Positions 1 to 7,379 of a stretch of 10,458 nucleotides of DNA are shown piece after piece; position 1 is the first letter of the stretch, and the number at the start of each line of letters is the position of its first letter. Both the position numbers and the translations under genes were made by a program. Where the stretch lies: assembly GCA_049680295.1 (NCBI GenBank), contig JBAUHN010000431.1, forward strand, positions 1 through 10,458, in the 5' to 3' direction. This stretch comes from JBAUHN01 sp049680295. GTDB taxonomy: Bacteria; Pseudomonadota; Alphaproteobacteria; Rhodobacterales; Rhodobacteraceae. A model generated the notes under the pieces. The model saw only the letters and a program-made list of their open reading frames with translations, ran no database searches and was not told where the DNA came from.

Positions 1-1923
1 CAGGTGAACAAGGCATCAATGATCGAAAAGATTGCCGAGCAGGTCCGTGAGAAAAAGATCGACGGCATTGCCCATGTGCAGGACGAAAGCGACCGCAACG
101 GCGTGCGGGTTGTGGTTGAGCTCAAGCGCGACGCCACAGCCGAGGTGGTGATGAACCAACTGTTCCGCTTTACGCCGATGCAGACGTACTTTGGTTGTAA
201 CATGCTGGCCCTCAATGGCGGACGTCCCGAACAATTGACCCTACGGCGGTTCCTGACGTCGTTTATTGATTTCCGCGAAGACGTGGTTGCACGCCGCACC
301 GCATACTTGCTGCGCAAGGCCCGTGAACGCAGCCATATCCTGTGTGGTCTGGCTGTCGCCGTCACCAACATCGACGAAATCGTTGCCACCATCCGCCAAT
401 CGGCGGACGCGGCCGAGGCGCGTGAGAAACTGATGTCGCGGCGCTGGCCAGCGCAACCGATCCTGCAATATATCGCGCTGATCGACGATCCGACACATAC
501 CGCCAATGAGGATGGTACTTATAACCTCTCGGAAACCCAGGCCCGCGCGATTTTGGAATTGCGCCTGCAACGGCTGACGCAAATCGGCGTCAAGGAAGTC
601 ACCGACGAACTTGAAGAACTGGCAGATAAGATCAAGGAATATCTTGATATTCTTGGGTCGCGCGACCGTATCATGTCGATCATCGCGGATGAGCTGCGCG
701 AGGTGCGCGAGCTTTTTGCCGTGCCGCGCCGCACCGAGATTGTCGACTGGTCCGGCGACATGGAAGACGAAGATCTGATTGCGCGCGAAGACATGGTCGT
801 GACGGTCACTTCGGGCGGCTATATCAAGCGCACACCGCTGATTGATTTCCGCAGCCAGCGCCGCGGCGGCAAAGGCGTGTCAGGTATGCAAACCAAAGAA
901 GAGGACGTGGTCACCACCCTTTTCGTCGCCAATACCCATACGCAGCTTTTGTTCTTCACCACCGACGGCATGGTCTACAAGCTGAAAACATGGCGCCTGC
1001 CGCAGGGCGGACGCACGTCCAAAGGCAAGGCCATTGTCAATATCCTGCCAATCCCGGCCGGGGTTTCGATTGCCGCAATCATGCCAGTCGACCGGGATGA
1101 GGCCGACTGGGCCGATCTACAGATCGTCTTTGCCACCACCGCGGGCGACGTGCGCCGCAATGCACTATCGGATTTCACCAATGTCATGCGCAATGGCAAG
1201 ATCGCGATGGACCTGCCCGAAGGAGTTGAAATGGTTAACGCGCGCATCGCGTCCGAAGACGATGATGTGATGCTGGTCACAAATTCCGGCCGCGCCATTC
1301 GGTTCCCGACCACCGCGGTTCGGGTATTCAAGGGGCGCAAATCAACTGGCGTGCGGGGCATCAGATTGACCGGCGAGGACCGCGTCGTTTCGATGTCCGT
1401 GATCCGCCATTTTGAGGCAACATCAGACGAACGTAGTGCCTATCTGAAAATGCGCCGTGCCGTGGCCGGTCTGACGGATGAGGTGGACACAGTTGACGAC
1501 GACAGCGCCGACGACGTCAGTGAAAACGCAACCATCTCGCCCGAACGCTACGCGGAAATGTCGGCCTCGGAAAACCTGATCCTGACGCTGACCGCCGGTG
1601 GCGCGGGCAAGCTAAGCTCAAGCCATGACTATCCAGTGCGCGGGCGCGGTGGCATGGGTGTGGCCGCAATGGACAAGGCCATGCGCGGCGGTGCGTTGGT
1701 CGCTTCCTTCCCGGTTGAACTGGATGATCAGATCATGCTGGCCACCTCCAAGGGGCAGTCGATCCGGGTGCCTGTGGACGGCATATCGTTCCGGTCGCGC
1801 AGTGCCGGCGGGGTCAAGGTTTTTGACACCGGCAAGAACGAATTTGTGGTCAGCGTCGCCTGGATTGCAGAACAACCTGACGCGGATGGCGAAACCGACG
1901 ACGAAGGGCAAGTCGTCGAATAA
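1..1923 (+). CDS. gyrA: DNA gyrase subunit A, C-terminal part (5' end outside window)
   Basis: GyrA is the DNA-breaking and wrapping subunit of DNA gyrase, which introduces negative supercoils in the cytoplasm. The frame is open from base 1, so about 270 N-terminal residues, including the catalytic tyrosine and quinolone-resistance region, lie upstream of the window; this is inferred from alignment in memory with E. coli GyrA. Numbering from the GTG at base 4, residues 1-245 are the rest of the breakage-reunion domain and its coiled coil. Residues about 255-620 are the beta-pinwheel C-terminal domain. The GyrA-box QRRGGKG sits at residues 285-291 (bases 856-876) and separates gyrase from ParC. 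Repeated blade motifs follow, for example near residues 338-341, 446-451 and 546-552. An acidic insert of about 50 residues lies before the last blades, and a short acidic tail ends the protein. The gene stops at TAA just before a hairpin terminator. Identification is firm. Confidence 0.97.
   Translation, partial: QVNKASMIEKIAEQVREKKIDGIAHVQDESDRNGVRVVVELKRDATAEVVMNQLFRFTPMQTYFGCNMLALNGGRPEQLTLRRFLTSFIDFREDVVARRTAYLLRKARERSHILCGLAVAVTNIDEIVATIRQSADAAEAREKLMSRRWPAQPILQYIALIDDPTHTANEDGTYNLSETQARAILELRLQRLTQIGVKEVTDELEELADKIKEYLDILGSRDRIMSIIADELREVRELFAVPRRTEIVDWSGDMEDEDLIAREDMVVTVTSGGYIKRTPLIDFRSQRRGGKGVSGMQTKEEDVVTTLFVANTHTQLLFFTTDGMVYKLKTWRLPQGGRTSKGKAIVNILPIPAGVSIAAIMPVDRDEADWADLQIVFATTAGDVRRNALSDFTNVMRNGKIAMDLPEGVEMVNARIASEDDDVMLVTNSGRAIRFPTTAVRVFKGRKSTGVRGIRLTGEDRVVSMSVIRHFEATSDERSAYLKMRRAVAGLTDEVDTVDDDSADDVSENATISPERYAEMSASENLILTLTAGGAGKLSSSHDYPVRGRGGMGVAAMDKAMRGGALVASFPVELDDQIMLATSKGQSIRVPVDGISFRSRSAGGVKVFDTGKNEFVVSVAWIAEQPDADGETDDEGQVVE
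1414..1575 (+). other. Acidic insert in the GyrA C-terminal domain
   Basis: This in-frame segment of gyrA encodes roughly residues 471-524 of the visible part. It joins two beta-pinwheel blades and has no counterpart in E. coli GyrA as I recall that sequence. It has a basic, helix-like first half (SDERSAYLKMRRAVAGL), then a run rich in Asp and Glu around residues 492-507, then ISPERYAEM before the next blade strand begins at LILTLT. Inserts at this site are, to my knowledge, common in alphaproteobacterial GyrA, so this is probably a lineage trait rather than a recent event. The boundaries are approximate. Confidence 0.6.
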
Positions 1924-1942
1924 TCTCGCGTTATACAGAGAA

Positions 1943-1974
1943 AAAGGCCGAGCGTTTAGGGACGCCCGGCCTTT
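1943..1974. terminator. Hairpin terminator shared by gyrA and the convergent carboxypeptidase operon
   Basis: An 11-position stem pairs AGGCCGAGCGT (1945-1955) with ACGCCCGGCCT (1962-1972), with one A-C mismatch and a six-base loop. Two further A-T pairs extend it outward. It starts 19 bases after the gyrA stop and ends 36 bases before the stop of the minus-strand carboxypeptidase gene. On the minus strand the stem is followed by five T (the AAAAA at 1941-1945), a good intrinsic terminator. On the plus strand only TTT follows, so termination of gyrA may be weaker. Bidirectional function is inferred from position and sequence. Confidence 0.75.
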
Positions 1975-2010
1975 CATGTTTTAAGTGACAAATGCGGTAT
2001 AAGCCGTTGA

Positions 2011-3486
2011 TTACAAGCCGTAAATCCCCGAAAACTTATCTTTGAGATAGGCCAAAAGCGGCGCCTCAGTCGGGGGTGTTCCACAGGCTTTTGCGATCAC
2101 GTCGCGCGGTTCATACAGCCCGCCGTGGGTTTGCACATTATCCGCCAGCCATTTCGTTGCCGCCCCAGTGTCACCCTGCGCCAACTGCGTATCCAGCCCC
2201 GGTATGGCAGCACGCATCGCAGTATTGAGACAACCCGCATAGACATTGCCCAGCGAGTAGGTCGGGAAATAGCCAAACAGGCCAACCGACCAATGCACAT
2301 CCTGCAAAACGCCGTTAGAAGGCTTGTCCACCTCATAGCCGAAATCGGCGGCAAAGCGGTCGTTCCACGCGGCTTCAAGATCGCCGGTTTGCAGATCACC
2401 CGACATCAATGCGCGTTCCAGATCGAACCGCAAAAGCACATGCAGGTTGTACTGTAACTCATCTGCTTCGGTGCGGATAAAGCCATCAGACACGCGGTTG
2501 ACGGTGCCATAGAATGCGTCTTCGTCCGGAATACCAAAATCGCCAAACACGTCGCGCATCTGTCCGTAAAGCCAACCGGTAAAAGCACGGCTGCGTCCGA
2601 TCTGGTTTTCATAAATCCGGCTTTGGCTTTCGTGCACGCCCATCGACACACCCTGCCCCAAAGGCGTCAGCAGGTAGGCCGGGTCGATGTTTTGCTCATA
2701 ACAGGCATGTCCGACCTCATGGATCGTCGAATAAAAGCAATTGAACGGATCCGCCGGATTGGTCCGGGTGGTGATGCGCACATCGAGGCCCGAGCCTGAG
2801 CTGAAGGGATGCACCGCCTTGTCCACGCGACCCCGTGACATGTCATAGCCGAAACTCTTTGCCAGTTTTCGCGTCAGTTTCATCTGCGCGCCTTCGTCGA
2901 AAGTACCTGTCAGCGGTTTCGGGGCGGGCGCGTCGCGCACGGCGGCCCGCAGCTGGCTAAGCTCTGGTCGCAGGGCGCCAAACATCGCCTCCAGATCCGC
3001 GGCGGTTGTGCCGGGTTCGTAATCGTTCAGCATCGCGTCATAGACATCGCCCCCGGCGGCCAGCGCCTGCCCTTCCTCGCGCTTCAGGCGGACAACCTCG
3101 GCCAAAGTCGGGGCAAAGCTTTTGACGTCATCCTCGGCGCGGGCAGATGCCCAGATGCCCTGGGCCTCTGAGGTGAGGCGGGCGATCCGGGCGGCCAAAG
3201 CTGCCGGAACCTTGCAGGCGCGGTCATAGCTGCGGCGGATGTGGCGTAGCTGTGCGGCCCCTGTCGCATCCAGATCGGCGTCTTTGATCGCGGCCAGCCA
3301 ATCGCCAACCGCCGGATCCATACGCCGCGCGTGCAGCACGCTTTCCATTGCCGCCATTTCTTCGCCGCGTTGCGGTGCGGCACCACGGGGCATCATGGTT
3401 TCCTGATCCCAGCCCAGCCGCCCTGCGACCTGCGCCAGGGCCTGGGTTTCGCGGGTGAACGCCATCAATTTGTCAAAGCTGCTCAT
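2011..3486 (-). CDS. M32 family metallocarboxypeptidase (thermostable carboxypeptidase 1 type)
   Basis: This is a 491-residue zinc (or cobalt) carboxypeptidase of family M32, which removes C-terminal amino acids from peptides and is probably cytoplasmic, since no signal peptide is seen. The metal site is visible: HEVGH at residues 256-260 gives two His ligands and the catalytic Glu257, and HESQSR supplies the third ligand at Glu286, 30 residues on as in characterised members. The family motif DVRITTR is at 235-241. The substrate-pocket motifs GVLQDVHW (392-399) and GYFPTYSLGN (405-414) are intact. Length is typical. The frame is open further upstream, but that extension lies inside ctaA. The ATG at 3486 is preferred because it overlaps the ctaA stop (TGATG) and has an AGGGGG ribosome-binding site about 10 bases upstream. 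It is the last gene of the minus-strand group. Confidence 0.93.
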   Translation of the reverse strand: MSSFDKLMAFTRETQALAQVAGRLGWDQETMMPRGAAPQRGEEMAAMESVLHARRMDPAVGDWLAAIKDADLDATGAAQLRHIRRSYDRACKVPAALAARIARLTSEAQGIWASARAEDDVKSFAPTLAEVVRLKREEGQALAAGGDVYDAMLNDYEPGTTAADLEAMFGALRPELSQLRAAVRDAPAPKPLTGTFDEGAQMKLTRKLAKSFGYDMSRGRVDKAVHPFSSGSGLDVRITTRTNPADPFNCFYSTIHEVGHACYEQNIDPAYLLTPLGQGVSMGVHESQSRIYENQIGRSRAFTGWLYGQMRDVFGDFGIPDEDAFYGTVNRVSDGFIRTEADELQYNLHVLLRFDLERALMSGDLQTGDLEAAWNDRFAADFGYEVDKPSNGVLQDVHWSVGLFGYFPTYSLGNVYAGCLNTAMRAAIPGLDTQLAQGDTGAATKWLADNVQTHGGLYEPRDVIAKACGTPPTEAPLLAYLKDKFSGIYGL

Positions 3487-3488
3487 CA
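3484..3488 (-). promoter_or_regulatory. TGATG stop-start overlap, ctaA to carboxypeptidase
   Basis: On the minus strand the ctaA stop TGA (3488-3486) shares its last A with the ATG (3486-3484) of the carboxypeptidase. An AGGGGG ribosome-binding site lies within the last ctaA codons. Such an overlap usually means translational coupling by terminating ribosomes. The coupling itself is inferred. Confidence 0.8.
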
Positions 3489-4637
3489 ATTGGACCCCCT
3501 GAGAGAAGTTGCGATTGGGTAGGCGCAAAGGAAGCGCGCGCGCAAAATAAGCACCCAAAGGGCGGTGGCCAGAAGCTGGTGAAAGATCGCGATATGCAAC
3601 GGCGCACCATATAGGACTGTGACGATGCCAAGCACGATTTGCAGGGCCATTGCGGCCAGTACAGCGTTAAAGGCAAACCTTGTGGTGGCATGGGCGCTGC
3701 GTCTGCCGCGCAGCCAGACGATGACAGTAAAGGCCGCCAGCAGATAACCGGTGATCCGGTGAATGAATTGCACCAGACCGGGATTTTCATAAAAATTGCG
3801 CCAAAGGGGTTCAAGATTGAAGGCAGAGGCCGGCAGAAACTGCCCGCCCATCAGCGGCCAGTCGGTATAGCTGCGACCGGCGTCGATGCCTGCAACCAAA
3901 GCGCCGATGAGTATTTGCAGAAGGGTGAAGTGCATAAGGCCCGTGGCCAGCCCCCATTGGCGTTGCTCTTTGGCGCGGCGCGCCTGCAACAGATCGCGCG
4001 CACTGCGCCCCAGCTCCAGCATGTACCACGCAAGCAGGCCCAGAATGACAAATGCCAGCCCGAGGTGGAACGCCAGCCGGTAGCTGGCCACGTCTGTCGT
4101 ACCCTGCCCTGTTGTCACACCTGACGAGACCATCCACCAGCCGATGGCCCCTTGCAATCCGCCCAAAGCGCCGGGGATCAGCAGTTTTGTCGTCCAGCCT
4201 GCGGGGATTTGACGGCGCAGCAAAAACCACAGAAATCCGACCACCCAGACCAGCCCGACCACGCGGCCCAATTGACGGTGGCCCCATTCCCACCAGTAGA
4301 TGGATTTGAAGTCCTCAAGCTGCATCCATTGGTTTTGGATGCGAAATTCGTCGATGGCCTGGTATTTGGCAAACTCCGCCTGCCAATCGGCTGCGTTCAT
4401 CGGGGGGAAAGCGCCGGTAAATAGGTTCCATTCAGTGATGCTGAGCCCGCTGTCGGTCAGACGGGTAAGCCCGCCAACGACGATCATCGCCAAGACCAGT
4501 GCAAAGAGGATCATCAGCCACGCCCGGATCGCCTTGCGTGCGCCGCCGCCGCCCTGATCAATGCCGCCCGGTCTGGCGGCGGGGGCTTTTGAGGTGGGCG
4601 CGTCGACCTCTTCGAATAGTTTGCGTTTGGTGCTCAT
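3486..4637 (-). CDS. ctaA: Heme A synthase, COX15/CtaA type 2
   Basis: CtaA oxidises the C8 methyl group of heme O to a formyl group, giving heme A for aa3-type cytochrome c oxidase; it is an integral inner-membrane protein. The 383 residues show a soluble N-terminus of about 38 residues with a glycine run, then about eight hydrophobic segments. Family landmarks are GGLTRLTDSGLSITEW (55-70), EWGHRQLGR (117-125) with the EXXHR signature, GGLQGAIGWWMVSSG (159-173), the His of RLAFH (191), FIHRITGY (291-298) and the His of IFHQ (353). The four conserved His expected for heme binding (120, 191, 293, 353) are all present. The ATG at 4637 follows GAGGAAA, a good ribosome-binding site. It lies 63 bases after trmJ and overlaps the carboxypeptidase start by one base, so the three are probably one transcript. 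No heme O synthase gene is in the window. Confidence 0.95.
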   Translation of the reverse strand: MSTKRKLFEEVDAPTSKAPAARPGGIDQGGGGARKAIRAWLMILFALVLAMIVVGGLTRLTDSGLSITEWNLFTGAFPPMNAADWQAEFAKYQAIDEFRIQNQWMQLEDFKSIYWWEWGHRQLGRVVGLVWVVGFLWFLLRRQIPAGWTTKLLIPGALGGLQGAIGWWMVSSGVTTGQGTTDVASYRLAFHLGLAFVILGLLAWYMLELGRSARDLLQARRAKEQRQWGLATGLMHFTLLQILIGALVAGIDAGRSYTDWPLMGGQFLPASAFNLEPLWRNFYENPGLVQFIHRITGYLLAAFTVIVWLRGRRSAHATTRFAFNAVLAAMALQIVLGIVTVLYGAPLHIAIFHQLLATALWVLILRARFLCAYPIATSLRGSN

Positions 4638-4700
4638 CTTTTCCTCATTCAGCGGGGCTGGTGCCTTTACAGCGCAGTTTTGCGGCGGCGTCCAGCGCCG

Positions 4701-5456
4701 CTATTTATCGAGATTTTTCCAACGCACCATCTGGCGCAGGACACCGTGCATCATTTGCACGTCAGCGCGGGTCAGTGGCATCCTGCTCCACATGTTGCGC
4801 AGGTTGGTGCGCATGGAGGTGGATTTATGTTCGGGAAAGAAAAACCCTGCCTCATCAAGGCGGTCTTCGTAATGGCGCGCGAGGTGTTCGATCTCTTGTC
4901 CTGGCGCCCAGTCGGTGCCTGCCATCTGGGTTGTCTCATGGGTGATCTGGCCCGATTGCCGCATCCATTCATAGCCTATAAGCAGCACACATTGCGCGAG
5001 GTTCAGCGAGGCAAAGCCGGGGTTCACCGGCACCGAGATGATTGCGTTGGCGCGCGATATATCGTCATTTTCCAACCCCGCACGTTCAGGCCCGAAAAGC
5101 ACCGCAACCCGTTGACCGGAAGCGATTTTTACCGCCGCCTGTTGCATTGCCTTTTCCGGGCTGTACACCGGTTTGGTCAGATCGCGGCTGCGCGCAGTTG
5201 TGGCAAAGACATAAGTGCAATCAGCCAAGGCCTGTGGCAGGTCATCGGTCAAAAGCGCCTCATCCAGCAGCCGACCTGCACCGCTGGCCATGACGACAGC
5301 GCTTTCGCTGGGCCAGCCGTCGCGGGGGGCAACAACGCGCATGGCGTCCAGCCCGAAATTCCACATTGCCCGCGCGGCAGCACCGATGTTTTCGCCCATC
5401 TGAGGGCGCACCAGCACAAAGGCCGGTATCGTTGGATCTGCGACAATGGTTTTCAT
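4701..5456 (-). CDS. trmJ: tRNA (cytidine/uridine-32-2'-O)-methyltransferase TrmJ
   Basis: This is a SPOUT-fold (SpoU/TrmH family) RNA methyltransferase that uses S-adenosylmethionine to methylate the 2'-OH of nucleotide 32 in the tRNA anticodon loop. All three SpoU motifs are present in 251 residues: motif 1 PQMGENIGAAARAM (18-31, with Asn23 and catalytic-type Arg29), motif 2 LFGPERAGL (120-128) and motif 3 VPVNPGFASLNLAQ (142-155), which form the trefoil knot. The N-terminal placement of the catalytic domain, a C-terminal extension of about 90 residues and the length close to E. coli TrmJ (about 246) favour TrmJ over TrmH or RlmB. The frame is open to 5621, but ATG 5456 has an AGGCGAGG ribosome-binding site just before it and begins right at the fold; ATG 5468 is a second choice. 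It is the first gene of the trmJ-ctaA-carboxypeptidase group. The exact target nucleotide is inferred from family membership. Confidence 0.9.
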   Translation of the reverse strand: MKTIVADPTIPAFVLVRPQMGENIGAAARAMWNFGLDAMRVVAPRDGWPSESAVVMASGAGRLLDEALLTDDLPQALADCTYVFATTARSRDLTKPVYSPEKAMQQAAVKIASGQRVAVLFGPERAGLENDDISRANAIISVPVNPGFASLNLAQCVLLIGYEWMRQSGQITHETTQMAGTDWAPGQEIEHLARHYEDRLDEAGFFFPEHKSTSMRTNLRNMWSRMPLTRADVQMMHGVLRQMVRWKNLDK

Positions 5457-5599
5457 GCCTCGCCTCATACGCGCGCGCCTGGTGATGCGCAATATGCGCG
5501 CGGTGGTAGGCAGGGTTGCAAAACCATTCAGCCCTCCATTTTCATTTCTGCAGACATCCGTTACTGCTCGGCACGAAAGACACCAAAAGGACCGCGCAG
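5457..5599. promoter_or_regulatory. Divergent intergenic region between trmJ and the ThiE-like gene
   Basis: These 143 bases must hold the start signals for two divergent genes. A self-complementary TTGCAA at 5516-5521 could act as a -35 element. On the minus strand, CATATT (complement of 5491-5496) lies 19 bases further, a spacing longer than usual. On the plus strand no convincing -10 was found. GC alternation and a repeated ATGCGC lie at 5471-5502. The plus-strand gene has AAAGGA (5586-5591) as its ribosome-binding site. The element calls are weak. Confidence 0.3.
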
Positions 5600-6220
5600 A
5601 TGGATGCCCCTGAACAACCACAGATATATCTGATTACCCCTGCCACCTTTGAGCGCGCAGTTTTTGCCGATGTCCTGGCGCGGGTTTTGGATGCGCATGC
5701 GGTGGCCTGTGTGCGTCTGGCCCTGTCCAGCACGGATGAGGACGAGGTGGCCCGCACCGCCGATGCATTGCGCGAAGTGACCCATGCGCGCGATATCGCA
5801 CTGGTGATTTCCGATCACACATTGTTGGTCGACAGGCTTGGGCTGGACGGGGTTCACCTGACGGATGCGGCGCGGTCGGTGCGCGCCACCCGCAAAACGC
5901 TGGGCGATGATGCGATTGTTGGCAGTTTTTGTGCCGGATCACGACATGACGGATTGGCCGCAGGCGAGGCCGGAGCCGACTATATCAGCTTTGGGCCGGT
6001 ACAGGCATCGGGTTTGGGCGATGGTGGCTTTGCCGAATTGGACCTGTTTGAATGGTGGTCTGACGTGATCGAAGTCCCTGCCGTGGCCGAAGGTGCGTTG
6101 GACGCAGGCATGGTGGCCAAGCTTGCGCCCTACACGGATTTCTTTGGCATTGGTCCAGAAATCTGGGGCACAGATGATCCGGCAGCGACCTTGGGCACGC
6201 TGATCAAGGCGATGGGCTGA
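5600..6220 (+). CDS. ThiE/TenI-like TIM-barrel protein (thiamine-phosphate synthase family, divergent)
   Basis: The 206-residue protein has the order of strands and motifs of the thiamine-phosphate synthase/TenI superfamily: IYLITP at the start, ISDH (70-73), DGVHL (83-87), ADYISFGPV (126-134), VAEGAL (162-167) and a closing FFGIGPEIW. Databases label similar Rhodobacteraceae proteins thiamine phosphate synthase. Several residues expected for that reaction look changed: the pyrophosphate-binding Gln-x-Arg-Glu-Lys motif reads CVRLAL (Arg39 kept, Lys lost), the Asn-Asp pair is Ser-Asp, the GQxD after GVHL is TDAA, and the lysine after the GPV loop is missing. It may therefore not make thiamine phosphate. 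No other thiamine gene is in the window. Start ATG 5600 follows AAAGGA and begins directly at the first strand; an open extension to 5516 is less likely. It is divergent from trmJ, and its stop is nine bases from the convergent hupE-like gene. Confidence 0.8.
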   Translation: MDAPEQPQIYLITPATFERAVFADVLARVLDAHAVACVRLALSSTDEDEVARTADALREVTHARDIALVISDHTLLVDRLGLDGVHLTDAARSVRATRKTLGDDAIVGSFCAGSRHDGLAAGEAGADYISFGPVQASGLGDGGFAELDLFEWWSDVIEVPAVAEGALDAGMVAKLAPYTDFFGIGPEIWGTDDPAATLGTLIKAMG

Positions 6221-6229
6221 GGCCGCAGT

Positions 6230-7378
6230 CTACAAAAACACCCGCTCGACGAACCAATAGGCCCCCACGGCGGCAATCACACAAGACGCAGGTACTGCGA
6301 TCCGTGCGCGATACCACACGCGGCGCGACCAATAGCCAACCACCAGAAAGGCAATGGCGATGACGGTCAGCTGACCCAATTCGACGCCAATATTGAAACC
6401 GATCAATGCCGGGATGAACTGCCCGTCTGGCAAACCAAATTCGGCCAGAACCGATGCAAAGCCCAATCCGTGCAGCAATCCAAAGCCAAAGATTATCACC
6501 GGCCGCCAGGGGTTCAGCCCATGGGCAAAGATGTTTTCCACAGCGACGAAGACTATGGAGGCCGCGATCAGCGGCTCGACGATATTTCCCGGAACATTGA
6601 CCAGACCAAAGGCGCCCAATGCCAGCGTGACAGTGTGGGCCAGGGTAAAGGCACTGACCTGCCAGATCAGCGCGCGCAGCCGTGTGCTAAGGAAAAACAG
6701 CCCCAGGACAAACAGGATATGATCCAGACCTTTGGGCAGGATGTGATCAAACCCAACGGGGATATAGCTCAGGAACGCCTGGGTCAGCGTTTGTGCACCA
6801 CCGCCAACCACTGCAATTTCAGGACTGGAGGTGCCGCCATCGAGATAGCCGGTGAACGGGTCCTCGACGCCTTGTTGGCGCAAAACCAGCGATCCTGAGC
6901 CGCTGGGCCAATTGACAACAATCCGCTGCGCGCCGTCGGGCAATTGACCGGTCAGGACGACCTGCGACAGGCGCGGTAATTCGATGTCGACGTCGGTCGG
7001 CATTTCGACACCGCCCAAGGTCAGATCAACCGGCGCACCGTCAGCCGTAATCAGGGGCGGAGCATTCCAGCCTGAGACCAGATCCGGAACAAGAACGGTT
7101 ATCTCTGCTACAGATTTGGCGCGCAAGGCGTCGTAGTCCCCGACCCCATCGGCCGCGTCAGTGTTAACAAGATCATCAAGATCAATCCCGGCCAGAAACG
7201 CCTCAAGGTTTGCCTGCATGTCGAAAGACACTTCGCCCGAGGCCGAAACAGTCAGATCCGCAATTGTTGGTAACACTTCGTGAGCGTAGAGGGTTTTGCT
7301 GATGACAGCCTGACAAAAAATTGCCATGACCATGAGGTAAAACGATTTTTGTACACATTTAACGAAAGAAAAGATCAT
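6230..7378 (-). CDS. HupE/UreJ family membrane protein with periplasmic domain (putative metal permease)
   Basis: HupE/UreJ proteins are inner-membrane permeases, best known for nickel uptake for hydrogenase or urease. This 382-residue member has three parts. A signal peptide spans residues 1-32, with Lys7 and Lys11, a hydrophobic core and cleavage expected after LYA. A soluble domain spans about 33-195. A C-terminal half of about six membrane segments carries the family motifs: GFDHILPKGLDH (209-220), TLAHT (245-249), LHGLGFA (302-308) and FNIGVELGQ (328-336), with Glu270 and Glu281 in or beside segments. This layout fits the HupE_UreJ_2 subfamily. No hydrogenase or urease gene is near, so nickel is uncertain; cobalt or another metal is possible. 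Start ATG 7378 gives a good signal peptide. ATG 7333 would leave a poor one without positive charges, and neither has a strong ribosome-binding site. Its start overlaps that of the DUF4198 gene. Confidence 0.85.
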   Translation of the reverse strand: MIFSFVKCVQKSFYLMVMAIFCQAVISKTLYAHEVLPTIADLTVSASGEVSFDMQANLEAFLAGIDLDDLVNTDAADGVGDYDALRAKSVAEITVLVPDLVSGWNAPPLITADGAPVDLTLGGVEMPTDVDIELPRLSQVVLTGQLPDGAQRIVVNWPSGSGSLVLRQQGVEDPFTGYLDGGTSSPEIAVVGGGAQTLTQAFLSYIPVGFDHILPKGLDHILFVLGLFFLSTRLRALIWQVSAFTLAHTVTLALGAFGLVNVPGNIVEPLIAASIVFVAVENIFAHGLNPWRPVIIFGFGLLHGLGFASVLAEFGLPDGQFIPALIGFNIGVELGQLTVIAIAFLVVGYWSRRVWYRARIAVPASCVIAAVGAYWFVERVFL

Positions 7379-7379
7379 G
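7376..7379. promoter_or_regulatory. CATG: overlapping head-to-head start codons
   Basis: The preferred ATG of the HupE-like gene (minus, 7378-7376) and the ATG of the DUF4198 gene (plus, 7377-7379) share two bases in a palindromic CATG. No intergenic space remains, so each promoter and leader would lie inside the other gene's signal-peptide codons. The plus start has only a loose purine run (GAAAGAAAAG, 7364-7373) before it. If the HupE-like gene instead starts at 7333, a 43-base gap results. Confidence 0.5.

Noticed and set aside
3487..3558. N-terminal extension of the carboxypeptidase frame by 24 codons
   Set aside because: It lies inside ctaA, resembles no family sequence, and the ATG at 3486 has its own ribosome-binding site and the TGATG overlap.
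4682..4701. GC-rich hairpin just after the trmJ stop (GCGGCG, five-base loop, CGCCGC on the minus strand)
   Set aside because: Six-pair stem with no following T-run on the minus strand; not a credible terminator, and trmJ-ctaA read-through seems likely.
5470..5502. Inverted CGCGCGC arms and repeated ATGCGC upstream of trmJ
   Set aside because: Low-complexity GC alternation with a long loop; such pairing is expected by chance and matches no known operator.
4680..5633. Long plus-strand open frame opposite trmJ
   Set aside because: The translation is low in hydrophobic-core pattern and rich in His, Arg and Pro; the minus-strand TrmJ with all three SpoU motifs explains this region.
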